DNA of 64,000 nucleotides from Roseococcus suduntuyensis (GCF_014196305.1 NZ_JACIDJ010000003.1:124001-188000); one strand, 5' to 3'. Counted from the stretch's first letter, positions 1 through 8,507 are shown. A program made the numbers and translations. Notes: generated from the sequence alone by a model not told the origin.

Positions 1-560
1 CGGTCGAGTACCTGGAGGCGGATGCCTGCCGCACGGGCCTGCCCGATGGCGGCTTCGACCTGGTGCATGGCCGCTTCCTCTTCGCCGGCGCGGCGCAGTT
101 CGACCCGCTGCTCACGGAGGCCATCCGGCTGGCCCGCCCAGGGGGAACAATCGCGCTGCAGGAGCAGGACCTCTCCAGCATGGCCTGCTTCCCGCCGCAC
201 CCCGCCTTCGCGCGGCTGAAGGGGATGCTCGGCGCGGGGCTGGAGCAGAGCGGCACCGGCCGCGGCGTCGCCCGGCGGCTGTTCGGCCTGCTGCGGCAGG
301 CGGGGCTGCGCGAGCTGCGCTACCGCCCCTTCCTGGTGTCCTGCCAGGCGGGCGACCCGCAGGCCGCCTGGCTTCCGGACATCGTGGACTCGCTGCGCGG
401 CCCGTTGCTGCGCGCCGGATTGACCGACGGCCCCGCCCTGGACGAGGCCATCGCCGCCTGCCGGTCGCACCTCAACGATCCGGGCACGACGGCGATCCTC
501 TACACCGTGGTGCAGGTCTGGGGGCGCAAGCCCGCCGGGGCGGCGGTGGAGGCAGGGTAG
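1..560 (+). CDS. SAM-dependent methyltransferase, C-terminal part
   Basis: Only the last 185 codons are inside the window; the frame is open from base 3, so the gene starts upstream. The visible part begins with an acidic stretch followed by LPDGGFDLVHGRF, which is the usual post-motif-II and motif-IV region of class I methyltransferases, and continues with ARPGGTIALQEQD, the motif around strand beta-5. The remaining residues form a typical C-terminal extension seen in UbiE/CoQ5-like and methyltransferase-25-like proteins. The methyl acceptor cannot be told from this fragment. It stops with TAG and is followed by a 328-bp gap. Confidence 0.75.
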   Translation, partial: VEYLEADACRTGLPDGGFDLVHGRFLFAGAAQFDPLLTEAIRLARPGGTIALQEQDLSSMACFPPHPAFARLKGMLGAGLEQSGTGRGVARRLFGLLRQAGLRELRYRPFLVSCQAGDPQAAWLPDIVDSLRGPLLRAGLTDGPALDEAIAACRSHLNDPGTTAILYTVVQVWGRKPAGAAVEAG

Positions 561-888
561 CGCGCGCCCACGCGGCGTGACGAAGGGAAGGTCCAGGTTC
601 GGGGCGAGCCGTCGCGAAAGGAAGTCCCGCCGGTCCGCAACCGCATGATGGCGGCGTCCCCCTCGAGCCACCCCCAGGGCCTGCAGCGGCGGCAGGCGGC
701 TTCCGGCGAAACCCTCCGCGAGCCGGGTCATCTCCGCAAGCTCCTCCTCTTCCGGAGCGAGCGGCTTGCCCTCGCGCGGCAGGCCCTGGCCCCGGCACGG
801 GAGGGACATTGGTGGCCGCCGCAGGTAGGATTGGTTAAGCGATCCATCCCAAGGGGATACGCGACACTCTTTCCCACGGAGCCCCGCC
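561..888. other. Gene-free gap of 328 bp
   Basis: No confident gene. A minus-strand frame beginning with ATG at 809 reads through this gap with a plausible composition (acidic run of four Glu, then leucine-rich segments) but has no stop before it runs antisense through the methyltransferase, so I treat it as a possible decayed remnant at most. The last 60 bases form the leader of the next gene: GGAG lies a few bases before its ATG at 889. Confidence 0.4.
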
Positions 889-1728
889 ATGGCTGACGAC
901 AAGGCTTCCCTCTCCGCCCGCATCGGCGTGGATCTCGGCGCGCGCCTGCGGCTGGAGGACGGGCTGGAATGGGCGTCGTCGGCGGGTTTCGCGCATCTGG
1001 ACATCCGCCTGGGCGATGCGGGCAATGAGTTCGACGGCTTCGACGGCGCACGGCTGCGCGCGGCGCGCGGGCTGAAGGAACGGCTCGGGCTCGAGCTTGG
1101 CCTGCACACGCTGTCGGCCGTGAACATGGCCGAGACCGCGCCCTACCTCGCCGCCGCCACCGACAACTACCTGCGCGCCTATGTGGACCTGGCCGGGCCG
1201 CTGGGCGCGGGCTGGATCGTGGTCCATGCCGGCTACCACTTCACCGACGACTACGACCGCCGCACCCAGGCCGCGCTGACCCGGCTGCGACGCCTGGGCG
1301 ACTACGCGCGCACCCAGGGCGTGCGCCTGCTGCTGGAGAACATGAACCCCGAGCCCGCGGATGCCGAGGTGCGCTACCTGGCCTGCGACATCCCCGAATG
1401 CGAGCGCTTCTTCGCGGCCCTGGACCCGGAGGTCTTCGGCTGGTCCTTCACCGCCAACCACGCGCACATGCTGCCCGTGGGCGTCGAGGGCTTCTACCGC
1501 CATTTCGGCCCGGCCCGGATGGCGGAGGTGCGCCTCGCCGACAACCGAGGGGCCAAGGAGGAGCACCTGTTTCCCGGCGAGGGCAACATGGACTTCAACG
1601 CCCTGTTTCGCCTGATCGAGGGCGAGGGCTATCGCGGCCACTACATGCTGGCCTTCGGCGGCCCGGACGACATGCGCGCGGGCCGCGACAAGCTGGTGGC
1701 GGAGTGGGAGATGGCGGCCCGCGCCTGA
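889..1728 (+). CDS. Sugar phosphate isomerase/epimerase family TIM-barrel protein
   Basis: A 279-residue protein of the AP endonuclease 2 / xylose-isomerase-like TIM barrel family. The metal-binding signature residues of the fold are in their usual order: histidine in WIVVHAGYH (about residue 109), glutamate in LLENMNP (about 152), histidines in TANHAHM (about 190-194) and a glutamate in FPGEGNMDF (about 228). These enzymes use a divalent metal to isomerise or epimerise sugars and their relatives, or act as inosose dehydratases. The substrate is not predictable here because the gene stands alone. It converges on a deacetylase gene, with a perfect hairpin between them. Confidence 0.7.
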   Translation: MADDKASLSARIGVDLGARLRLEDGLEWASSAGFAHLDIRLGDAGNEFDGFDGARLRAARGLKERLGLELGLHTLSAVNMAETAPYLAAATDNYLRAYVDLAGPLGAGWIVVHAGYHFTDDYDRRTQAALTRLRRLGDYARTQGVRLLLENMNPEPADAEVRYLACDIPECERFFAALDPEVFGWSFTANHAHMLPVGVEGFYRHFGPARMAEVRLADNRGAKEEHLFPGEGNMDFNALFRLIEGEGYRGHYMLAFGGPDDMRAGRDKLVAEWEMAARA

Positions 1729-1729
1729 T

Positions 1730-1755
1730 CGCCTTCGGTGAACTCACCGAAGGCG
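1730..1755. terminator. Bidirectional hairpin terminator
   Basis: Perfect 11-bp inverted repeat CGCCTTCGGTG / CACCGAAGGCG around the loop AACT, starting within the last bases of the upstream stop region and lying between two convergent genes. No T-tract follows on either strand, so termination would depend on stem strength. Confidence 0.6.
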
Positions 1756-1800
1756 TGCATCAGCCGCCCAACCAATCCGCCCGCGATCAACCGGCGTTGA

Positions 1801-2685
1801 TCACGCGTGCGGCGCCGGATGCAGCGCCGTGAACCAGTCGCCGATCTCGGACGAGGTGGCGAAAGCCACCTGCGGGTGCGCCGCCAGCTCCTCCATCGCG
1901 GCCCAGAAGCTCTCCATCCGGTGCGCCACGCCGATCACGTGCGGGTGGAGTGCGATGGTCATCACCCGCGTCCGCTCGAAGCCGCCACGCGCGTAGAAGG
2001 CCATGTTGGCGCGGATGCGATCGGCCATGGCGGTCGAGCCCTGCGAGGCCAGCATGTAGATGGGCACGTCGTTCAGCTCGACCGTGTAGGGCAAGGAGAG
2101 CAGCGGCCCCGCCTCGGTCCGCATCCAGACGGGCACGTCATCCACCAGCCAGTCGTGCAGGAAATCCACGCCGTTGCGGCGCAGCACCTCGGGCGTGTCG
2201 GCCTTCTCGCTGAGGCCGGCCCCCAGCCAGGCGCGCACCTTCTGGCCCGAGAAGCGGCGCATGGTGGACAGCGCCTCCTCCACCGCCGCCTTGTCATCCT
2301 CGATGGTGGCGAGTGCGCGCTGATACACGCCATGGCCCACGAATTCCCAGTCGGCCTGGAGCATGGCCTCCGCGAGGCGCGGGTAATGCGTGCAGATCTG
2401 GGCGTTGGAGAGGTTGGAGGCGCGGATACCGAGTGCGCGGCACATCTCAAGCAGCCGCGACATGCCCACGCGCAGCCCGTATTCCACCCAGGTGAAGTTG
2501 GGCACGTCCGGGATGGCCTTGATGCCGTGCGGCGGCGTGAGGATGGCGCGCGGCATGGGCTGGTCGAAGGGCCAGTGCTCGACGTTCACCGCCAGGTTCA
2601 CGATGACGCGCTTGCCGCGGAAGGCCGGCAGCGGCGGCACGTCGGATTCGAGGCGGAAGGGAATGCGCGGATTGGGGTCAGGCAT
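1801..2685 (-). CDS. Polysaccharide deacetylase family protein
   Basis: A 294-residue protein of the NodB-homology / PuuE-like deacetylase group, which includes cytoplasmic allantoinases and peptidoglycan or chitin deacetylases. It has no signal peptide. Recognisable features are the N-terminal strand VIVNLAVNVEHWP, the WVEYGLRVGMSRLLEM segment typical of the PuuE-like branch, the barrel-end motif FVGHGVYQRA and a late histidine pair in MTIALHPHVIG. It is the last gene of the TRAP transporter unit, 58 bp after the hydratase gene. Acting on an imported amide or N-acyl substrate would fit, but that is inference. Confidence 0.7.
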   Translation of the reverse strand: MPDPNPRIPFRLESDVPPLPAFRGKRVIVNLAVNVEHWPFDQPMPRAILTPPHGIKAIPDVPNFTWVEYGLRVGMSRLLEMCRALGIRASNLSNAQICTHYPRLAEAMLQADWEFVGHGVYQRALATIEDDKAAVEEALSTMRRFSGQKVRAWLGAGLSEKADTPEVLRRNGVDFLHDWLVDDVPVWMRTEAGPLLSLPYTVELNDVPIYMLASQGSTAMADRIRANMAFYARGGFERTRVMTIALHPHVIGVAHRMESFWAAMEELAAHPQVAFATSSEIGDWFTALHPAPHA

Positions 2686-2743
2686 GGCGGGCTCCGTCAG
2701 GGGCGGGCATCATGGCCCTGCCCCGCCGGACGGACCACCCCGC

Positions 2744-3451
2744 TCAGGCGAACTGGACGGTGATGCGGCCCACGGGCGCCACGGCGGCCGACCATTTCTC
2801 GCCCGGGTTGGGCACGCGGCCCAGCGCCAGCCCCGCCACCACCAGCACGGCCCCGGCCGGCAGTGGCCCCCAGCGGCGCGCATCTTCCACGAGCTGATCC
2901 ATCAGGGGAGCGAGCTTCACCTCGAAGGGGCGCGGGCGGGTGCCGGTGGGGCCGATCCGCACCGAGACCACCTCCGGCAATGGTCCCACGAAGCGCTTGC
3001 CCACCAGCACATGGCCGAGCCCGCCGAGATCGGCCACGCGCTGCGCGGCATCGGGCGCGCCCTGCTGGTAACGTTCCGCCGCCACGTCCACCACGGGGTG
3101 CAGGGCGGAAAAGACGGGCGGGGCGTCGGTGAGGTCTTCCGCCAGCACGCCCAGAATGCCGGCCGTGATGCGGATATGCCGCAGCGCGGCCAGCGCCACC
3201 GGCGTGCCGGCCCGCATCAGCCGCGGCTCCAGCAGCGGCGCCGAAACCCAGGTGTCGCCGGGCGCGGGGGCGAGGCGCATGCCCGTGACGGGAATTTCCA
3301 GCGTCTCGACCAGGGCGGCGGCGATGGCCTCGCCGGCGGCGAGGTCGGGGGGCGCCATCTCCTCCGGAAAGGGGGCGAGCGGGTTGCCCGTCTCCCAGGC
3401 CTCGTGCAGCCAGTTCGCGGCCTGGGTGGTGATGTCGGTCATGCGGTCCAT
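2744..3451 (-). CDS. 2-keto-4-pentenoate hydratase-like protein
   Basis: A 235-residue protein related to MhpD/TesE-type hydratases and the fumarylacetoacetate hydrolase superfamily. Family-like features are the N-terminal helix with acidic pairs, a central ALRHIRITAGILGVLAEDL segment, and the C-terminal strand pair ending in the WSAAVAPVGRITVQF region. Such enzymes add water to 2-oxo-4-enoates in meta-cleavage pathways. It starts 5 bp after the stop of the dctM gene without a clear ribosome site of its own, so it is probably translationally coupled and processes a product of the imported organic acid. A second ATG lies at 3442. Confidence 0.6.
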   Translation of the reverse strand: MDRMTDITTQAANWLHEAWETGNPLAPFPEEMAPPDLAAGEAIAAALVETLEIPVTGMRLAPAPGDTWVSAPLLEPRLMRAGTPVALAALRHIRITAGILGVLAEDLTDAPPVFSALHPVVDVAAERYQQGAPDAAQRVADLGGLGHVLVGKRFVGPLPEVVSVRIGPTGTRPRPFEVKLAPLMDQLVEDARRWGPLPAGAVLVVAGLALGRVPNPGEKWSAAVAPVGRITVQFA

Positions 3452-3456
3452 GCTGC

Positions 3457-4860
3457 TCAGTTGAAGGCCGGCAGGGCGGGCTCCTCATCCACAGTGAAGC
3501 CGCCCTCCGGCACGGACAGTTCCTGGCCCGGCCCGCCGACATTGTCATACAGGTAGGAGGGCAGCCAGGTCGCGATCTCGGGGAAGATGTAGAGCATGGC
3601 CATCGCGAAGATCACGATGCCCACGAAAGGCAGGCAGCCCAGGAAGATCTCCGACAGCTTCACATGCGGCGGCGCCACCCCCTTCAGGTAGTAGGCGGCC
3701 ATGGCGACGGGGGGTGTGAGGAAGGAGGTCTGCAGGTTCAGCGCCACGATCACGCCGAACAGGATCGGGTCGATCTCGAAGGTGCCCAGCAGCGGCAGGA
3801 AGATGGGCACGAAGATCAGCACGATCTCGGTCCATTCCAGCGGCCAGCCCAGCAGGAAGATGATGACCTGCGCCAGCAGCAGGAACATCATGGGCGAGAG
3901 GTCGAGCGCCTTCACCGCCTCCTCCACCACATGGTGCCCGCCCAGCCAGCCGAAGACCGAGGTGAAGATATAGGCGCCGATGAACAGCCAGCACACCATG
4001 GCGGTGGTGCGGGCGGTCAGGAACACGCTCTCCTTCAGCTTGGTGAAGGTGAGGCTGCGGTAGAGCAGCGCCAGCAGCACGGAGCCCGCGGCCCCCATGG
4101 CCGCCGCCTCGGAGGGCGTGGCCAGCCCGAACAGGATCGCGCCCAGCACCATGCCGATGAGCACCGCGAGCGGTATGAAGGAGGTGGCGAGCGCCAGCAG
4201 GATCTGCCCGACCGGCGTCGTGCGCTCCTCGGGCGGCAGGCGGGGCGCCATGCCGGGCTTCAGCGTGGCCAGGATCAGCACGTAGAGCATGTAGAGGAAC
4301 GCGAGGCCCACGCCCGGCAGGAAGGCCGCGGCGTAGAGGCGCACCACGCTCTCGCCCGCCGTCGCGCCATAGAGGATCAGCATGATGGAGGGCGGGATCA
4401 GGATGCCCAGGCACCCGCCCGCGCAGGTGACGCCCGCCGCGAGCTTGGGGTCGTAGCCCGCGCGCAGCATGGCGGGGAAGGCCAGCAGCCCCATCAGCGT
4501 CACCACCGCGCCCACGATGCCGGTGGCGGTCGCGAACAGCGCGCAGGTGGCCAGCGTTGCGATGGCGAGCGAACCGGGCAGCCCGCCCGAGGCCATCTGC
4601 AACGCGCGGAACAGCCGGTCCAGGATGTTCGCGCGCTCGATCACATAGCCCATGAAGATGAAGAGCGGCACCGAGATCAGCACGTCATTGGCCATGACGG
4701 CGTAGGTGCGCTGCACCAGCAGGTCGAAGACCCGCGTGCCGAGGCCGAGATAGCCGAAGCCGAGGCCCATGGCGGTGAGGGTGAAGGCGACGGGGAAGCC
4801 GAGCAGGATCACGAAGATGAAGCTGCCCAGCATGATCATGCCGAGAACGGGGTCGGTCAC
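3457..4860 (-). CDS. dctM: TRAP transporter large permease (DctM)
   Basis: A 467-residue membrane protein with at least 11 hydrophobic segments, matching the 12-helix DctM subunit that carries out sodium-driven import of organic acids. Typical DctM stretches are VPLFIFMGYVIERANI, the GGCLGILIPPSIMLILYG loop and the NLQTSFLTPPVAMAAYYLKG segment near the C-terminus. The C-terminal tail is 30-40 residues longer than usual. It starts with GTG and overlaps the end of dctQ by 4 bp (GTGA), so the two permease subunits are coupled. Confidence 0.93.
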   Translation of the reverse strand: MTDPVLGMIMLGSFIFVILLGFPVAFTLTAMGLGFGYLGLGTRVFDLLVQRTYAVMANDVLISVPLFIFMGYVIERANILDRLFRALQMASGGLPGSLAIATLATCALFATATGIVGAVVTLMGLLAFPAMLRAGYDPKLAAGVTCAGGCLGILIPPSIMLILYGATAGESVVRLYAAAFLPGVGLAFLYMLYVLILATLKPGMAPRLPPEERTTPVGQILLALATSFIPLAVLIGMVLGAILFGLATPSEAAAMGAAGSVLLALLYRSLTFTKLKESVFLTARTTAMVCWLFIGAYIFTSVFGWLGGHHVVEEAVKALDLSPMMFLLLAQVIIFLLGWPLEWTEIVLIFVPIFLPLLGTFEIDPILFGVIVALNLQTSFLTPPVAMAAYYLKGVAPPHVKLSEIFLGCLPFVGIVIFAMAMLYIFPEIATWLPSYLYDNVGGPGQELSVPEGGFTVDEEPALPAFN

Positions 4861-5468
4861 AGGGGCATCTCCGCGCGGCGCGCGGCCGCCATCTCGGCTT
4901 CGCGGGCGGCTTGCGCCTGCTTCAGCGTCAGCACTTCCAGCTCCTCCACGTCATGCAGGCGGTCGGGCCAGGCGCCGCTGCGCCAGGCGATGGCGGCCCG
5001 CGCCGTCTCGGCGATGCCCTGCAGGATCATGAGCGCGCCGGCGAAGGGGATGATGAACTTGAAGGGCCAGATATAGGGCCCGTTGGGGCTGATCGAGGAG
5101 CGTTCGTTCTGCCAGTAGGACTGGGTGAAGAAGTCCCAGCCGAAATAGACCAGCGCCAGCATGCCCGGGAAGAAGAACAGGATGTAGAGCACGAAGTCGA
5201 GCCCGCCCTGCACCCGCACCGGGAACAGCCGGTAGATGAAATCCGCCCGCACATGCCCCTGGCGCGACAGGGTATAGGCCCCCGCCATCATGAACAGCGT
5301 GCCGTAGAGCATGTAGGAGACGTCGAAGGCCCAGGCGGTCGGTGCGCGAAAGAGGTAGCGCGCGAAGACCTCGTACACGATGGCACCGGTCAGCAGCACG
5401 ATGCACCAGGCAAAGACCTTGCCGATGAAGGCGCTGATCCGGTCCACATTCACCAGCAGTGCTTGCAC
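4857..5468 (-). CDS. dctQ: TRAP transporter small permease (DctQ)
   Basis: A 203-residue protein with four predicted membrane segments (about residues 15-35, 50-70, 92-112 and 135-155), the usual DctQ plan. The long charged C-terminal tail after the last helix is rich in Ala, Arg and Glu. DctQ pairs with DctM to form the TRAP carrier and receives substrate from DctP. The start is GTG at 5468, 79 bp downstream of dctP and beyond a terminator hairpin, so permease transcription depends on read-through. Confidence 0.9.
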   Translation of the reverse strand: MQALLVNVDRISAFIGKVFAWCIVLLTGAIVYEVFARYLFRAPTAWAFDVSYMLYGTLFMMAGAYTLSRQGHVRADFIYRLFPVRVQGGLDFVLYILFFFPGMLALVYFGWDFFTQSYWQNERSSISPNGPYIWPFKFIIPFAGALMILQGIAETARAAIAWRSGAWPDRLHDVEELEVLTLKQAQAAREAEMAAARRAEMPL

Positions 5469-5497
5469 CTGGGCGGGCTCCGTGACGGAAGGGCATG

Positions 5498-5531
5498 AAA
5501 AACGCCCGCCCCGGGGTGTCGGGACGGGCGT
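5498..5531 (-). terminator. Intercistronic rho-independent terminator between dctP and dctQ
   Basis: Read on the minus strand, a 10-bp GC-rich stem with one mismatch (ACGCCCG at 5502-5508 pairing CGGGCGT at 5525-5531, extended inward) is followed directly by TTTTT at 5502-5498. This is the best intrinsic terminator in the window. It lies after the receptor gene and before the permease genes, so it should cut most transcripts after dctP. Confidence 0.75.
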
Positions 5532-5546
5532 GGTGGGGTCAGTGGC

Positions 5547-6665
5547 TCAGCGCCGCGCGAAGAAGTGGTTGAAGGCGGCGGCGGAGGATGCGTTGTTGCG
5601 CAGGTAGAAGGCGCTGACGCGGCGGCACCAGTCGCGCTGGCTGTCGGTCACCTTCTTGAAGAAGGCGTCGCTCTCCAGGTTCGCGATCACGCCGTCCCAG
5701 GCGCGCAGCTGCGCGTCAAGGATGGGGCGGGGCGTGATGTGGACGTTCACGCCGGCGCTGGTCACCATCGCCTGCAGGTCGTTCGGATAGCGCAGCTGCT
5801 GCTTCCAGGACATGTCGGCCGAGGCCGCTTCGGCCGCCACGCGCAGCACGGCCTTCAGCTCGGCCGGCAGGCCGTCGAAGCGGCCCTTGTTCCAGAGCAC
5901 TTCGAAGGTCTCGGTGTTCTGATGGTAGGACTGGAGCATGTAGTTCTTGGCCACGTCCGGGAAGCCGAGGACGCGGTCGGAGGAGGGGTTGTTGAACTCC
6001 GCGCCATCAATCACGCCGCGCTCCAGCGCGGGCACGATCTCCCCGCCCGGCAGGGCGGTCACGGCCGCGCCCATGGCGTTGAACAGGTCGGTGGCGAGGC
6101 CCACGGTGCGGTAGCGCATGCCGCGCATCTGCTCGGCGTTCTCGACGCGGTTGCGGAACCAGCCCAGCGGCTGCGTCGGCATCGGGCCGGTCTGGAAGCC
6201 CACCACGTTCACGCGCAGGATGTCGGTGATCAGCTCGTTGTACAGCGCCTCGCCGCCGCCATAGTAGAACCAGGCGAGGTAGGAGTTCGCGTCGTAGAAC
6301 CAGGCGGGCGGCGTGCCGAACAGGCTGAACGCCTTGTTCTTGCCGAACCAGTAGGCCGAGACGCCATGGCCGCCATCGAGCGTGCCGGCCGAGACGGCGT
6401 CAATCAGCTGGAAGGCGCCGACGACGGCACCCGCGGGCAGCAGCTCCACCCGCAGCCGGCCACCGGCCAGCGTGTTCACGCGCGTCACGTAGTCATTGGC
6501 GAATTCGTGGAAGATGTCGCGCTGCGGCCAGGTGGACTGGAAGCGCAGGGTGGTGGTCTGCGCGCGGCTGACGCCGGGCGTGGCCAGCACGGCGGCGCCG
6601 GCGGCGGCAACGGCGCCGGCCTTGAGCAGGCCGCGGCGGGCGGTGCCAGGGGTGGATGAGCTCAT
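5547..6665 (-). CDS. dctP: TRAP transporter substrate-binding protein (DctP)
   Basis: A 372-residue periplasmic receptor. The N-terminus carries a twin-arginine export signal: the ARRGLLKAG core at about residues 9-17, a hydrophobic Ala/Gly stretch and cleavage near SRAQ (about 36). The mature part follows the DctP/YiaO family, including the FNAMGAAVTALPGGEIVPALERGVIDGAEF region (shown here by its conserved arginine-containing strand and the GVIDGAE motif) that binds the ligand carboxylate. The tail ends in a Tyr/Asn/Ala-rich helix. A GGGAG ribosome site lies 9 bases before the ATG. It is the first gene of the operon, divergent from marR. Confidence 0.92.
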   Translation of the reverse strand: MSSSTPGTARRGLLKAGAVAAAGAAVLATPGVSRAQTTTLRFQSTWPQRDIFHEFANDYVTRVNTLAGGRLRVELLPAGAVVGAFQLIDAVSAGTLDGGHGVSAYWFGKNKAFSLFGTPPAWFYDANSYLAWFYYGGGEALYNELITDILRVNVVGFQTGPMPTQPLGWFRNRVENAEQMRGMRYRTVGLATDLFNAMGAAVTALPGGEIVPALERGVIDGAEFNNPSSDRVLGFPDVAKNYMLQSYHQNTETFEVLWNKGRFDGLPAELKAVLRVAAEAASADMSWKQQLRYPNDLQAMVTSAGVNVHITPRPILDAQLRAWDGVIANLESDAFFKKVTDSQRDWCRRVSAFYLRNNASSAAAFNHFFARR

Positions 6666-6712
6666 TTGTTTTCTCTCCCAGTATATTGTGCCGTTCGCGC
6701 GGCCGACCCTCC

Positions 6713-6728
6713 CCGTTTAGTGAAACGG
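6713..6728. promoter_or_regulatory. Palindromic candidate MarR operator
   Basis: CCGTTT-AGTG-AAACGG is a perfect 6-bp inverted repeat in the 147-bp space between the divergent dctP and marR genes, 48 bp before dctP and 85 bp before marR. A second perfect dyad, GAAGCC-N7-GGCTTC, lies next to it at 6731-6749. MarR dimers usually bind 16-20 bp palindromes in such divergent regions, so size and place fit. Binding is inferred. Confidence 0.45.
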
Positions 6729-6812
6729 AAGAAGCCATGCAACGGCTTCCATACGGCACCGCGCTTGACAGTGCGGCGACCGTTCCGCCAACTGATCGGA
6801 ACAGGGTGGAAA

Positions 6813-7289
6813 ATGATGCGCGACGAGCAGGAGCCCGCGGCCGCTTCGCCCGAGACAGGTGTCTCCGCCCCCGGCTACAGCCTGGATGCCTCGGCCGGGC
6901 ACATGCTGCGGCGCGCCCACCAGCGCTATCAGTCCATGTTCCAGGAATGCGCGGCGGGGCTCGGCCTCACGGGGCCGCAATTCGCCGCGCTGCTGCGCCT
7001 GTCCGAGATGGGGCGCGTCACGCAAAATCACCTTGGCCGGCTGGCCGCCATGGATTCCGCGACCGTGCAGGGGGTGGTGCGCCGCCTGGTGGACCGCGGG
7101 CTCGTGCAGGCCACGGCGGACCCGCAGGACCGGCGCATCCGCATCCTCACCATCACCGAGGCGGGGGCCGAGCTGCTGCGCGCCGCGCAGAAGGCGGGAC
7201 GGCGGGCCAATGATTCGGTGCTGGCGCCCCTTTCGGCTGTGGAGCGCCGGCAGCTCCTGGCCATGCTGCGGCGGGTGGCGGAGGGTTAG
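6813..7289 (+). CDS. MarR family transcriptional regulator
   Basis: A 158-residue winged-helix regulator when started at the ATG at 6813, which is preceded by AGGGTGGA; an open frame continues upstream to 6666 but overlaps the dctP start region and looks non-coding. The MarR core is clear: GLTGPQFAALLRLSEMG, recognition helix around MDSATVQGVVRRLVDRGLV, and the wing with DPQDRRIRILTITEAG. MarR proteins are dimeric repressors relieved by small phenolic or acidic ligands. Divergence from the TRAP operon and the palindromes between them suggest it controls that operon and itself. Confidence 0.88.
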   Translation: MMRDEQEPAAASPETGVSAPGYSLDASAGHMLRRAHQRYQSMFQECAAGLGLTGPQFAALLRLSEMGRVTQNHLGRLAAMDSATVQGVVRRLVDRGLVQATADPQDRRIRILTITEAGAELLRAAQKAGRRANDSVLAPLSAVERRQLLAMLRRVAEG

Positions 7290-7390
7290 AGCGGGATGCG
7301 TTGAGGTGGAAGCACCGAAGACGCTGAATCCCGCTCTCGACGAAGGCTGGAGCAGGCTGCGTGAACGCATGTGAACGCAGCATGCTCCAG
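7288..7390. repeat. 103-bp double-hairpin dispersed repeat, copy A
   Basis: This element occurs again at 13421-13523 with 94 of 103 bases identical. It folds into two consecutive hairpins: AGAGCGGGAT (7288) with ATCCCGCTCT, and CTGGAGCA-G-GCTGCGT with ACGCAGC-A-TGCTCCAG ending at 7390. It starts on the A of the marR stop codon TAG and lies between convergent genes, so it probably also works as a terminator. It looks like a REP/ERIC-like intergenic unit. Confidence 0.8.
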
Positions 7391-7418
7391 CGCCAGGCGA
7401 ACTCGCCGGCGCGGCGGA

Positions 7419-8333
7419 TCAGCCGCCGCACGTGGCCAGCACCGCCGCCGCCAGGTCCTCGCCCGCCCAGCCCACCGACTTGAACAGCGTGATCTGCCCC
7501 GGATCGGTGCGGCCCGGATGCGCGCCACGGCACAATTCCGCGAGTTCCGCCGCCACATGGCCGGCCGTGATATGCCCCTCCGCGATGGCCTGCACGATGT
7601 CCCCCGCCTCGGCCATGGCGCCAGCGCGCGTGTCCACCACGCAGAGGGCGCGGGCCAGCGCCGCTCCATCGGCCTCGCGCATGTCGGGGCGATAGGCACC
7701 CACGAGGTCGAGGTGCATCCCCGGCGCCAGCGCCGCGCCGATGACCAGCGGCGTGGTGGCCAGCGTGGCGGCGCTGATGATGTCATGGCCCGCCGGGTCC
7801 GGGCTTTCCACCGCCGTGGCCGGCACCCCATGCGCCACGAGCCGCGCGGCCAGCGCGCGCGCCTGCTCGGGCCGGCGCGCCCAGATGGAGGTGCGTTCCA
7901 TGCCATAGGCGGCGTGGAAGGCCTCGGCCAGCGCCGCCGCCACCTTGCCCGCGCCCAGCACCAGATGCCGCCGCGAATCGGGCCGCGCCAAATATCGCGC
8001 CGCCAGCACCGAGGCGGCCGCGGTGCGGCGGTCCGTCAGCTCCCCGCCATCGAGCAGCGCCACCGGAACGCCCGTCGCGGCATCGGACAGCAGGTATTCC
8101 GCGTGCACGGCGGGCAGGCCCAGCGCGGCATTGCCGGGTGCCACATGCACGACCTTCACGCCCGAATGCCCCTGCCCCACCGCCGGCATCAGCAGCAGGC
8201 TGCCCCCGCCCGGCAGGGGGTGGCGGTGGCGCAGCGGCGCGTCGCAGCCCTCGCGGAACATGGCGGCCAGCGCCTCGACCAGGGCGGGCCATGGCAGGCG
8301 GGCGGCGATCTCCTGGCGGTCGAGCTGCAGCAT
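7419..8333 (-). CDS. Ornithine cyclodeaminase / mu-crystallin family protein
   Basis: A 304-residue NAD(P)-dependent enzyme; the open frame runs much further upstream, but the ATG at 8333 (MLQLDRQEI) fits the family N-terminus. Visible features are the substrate-side motif GVKVVHVAPGN (about 58-68) with the catalytic lysine, LLDGGELTDRRTAAAS (about 92-107), and the Rossmann start LVLGAGKVA (about 122-130). Relatives are ornithine cyclodeaminase, alanine dehydrogenase Ala-DH (AlaDH type), ketimine reductases and Delta1-pyrroline-2-carboxylate reductase. The exact substrate is open. It is divergent from an amino-acid receptor gene, which makes amino-acid or imino-acid metabolism likely. Confidence 0.8.
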   Translation of the reverse strand: MLQLDRQEIAARLPWPALVEALAAMFREGCDAPLRHRHPLPGGGSLLLMPAVGQGHSGVKVVHVAPGNAALGLPAVHAEYLLSDAATGVPVALLDGGELTDRRTAAASVLAARYLARPDSRRHLVLGAGKVAAALAEAFHAAYGMERTSIWARRPEQARALAARLVAHGVPATAVESPDPAGHDIISAATLATTPLVIGAALAPGMHLDLVGAYRPDMREADGAALARALCVVDTRAGAMAEAGDIVQAIAEGHITAGHVAAELAELCRGAHPGRTDPGQITLFKSVGWAGEDLAAAVLATCGG

Positions 8334-8507
8334 GAACCTTCCCTCTTCGGCACGGCCAGAGGTTGCGCGGCAAGGGCCCAGGCAACAAGGCCCGCCTGTC
8401 ACATTCCGCAAAAGCCACGCGATTGATCCCCGGCCAGCGATGGCGCAGTGTCCGGCCCGACCTGCGGTGCCCCCGGGGCGGCCGCGCCAAGGTTCCAGGA
8501 GATGCAT

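Noticed and set aside
3664-5076. A 470-residue plus-strand frame antisense to dctM/dctQ
   Set aside because: Gln/His/Arg-rich shadow with no domain; the TRAP genes are unambiguous.
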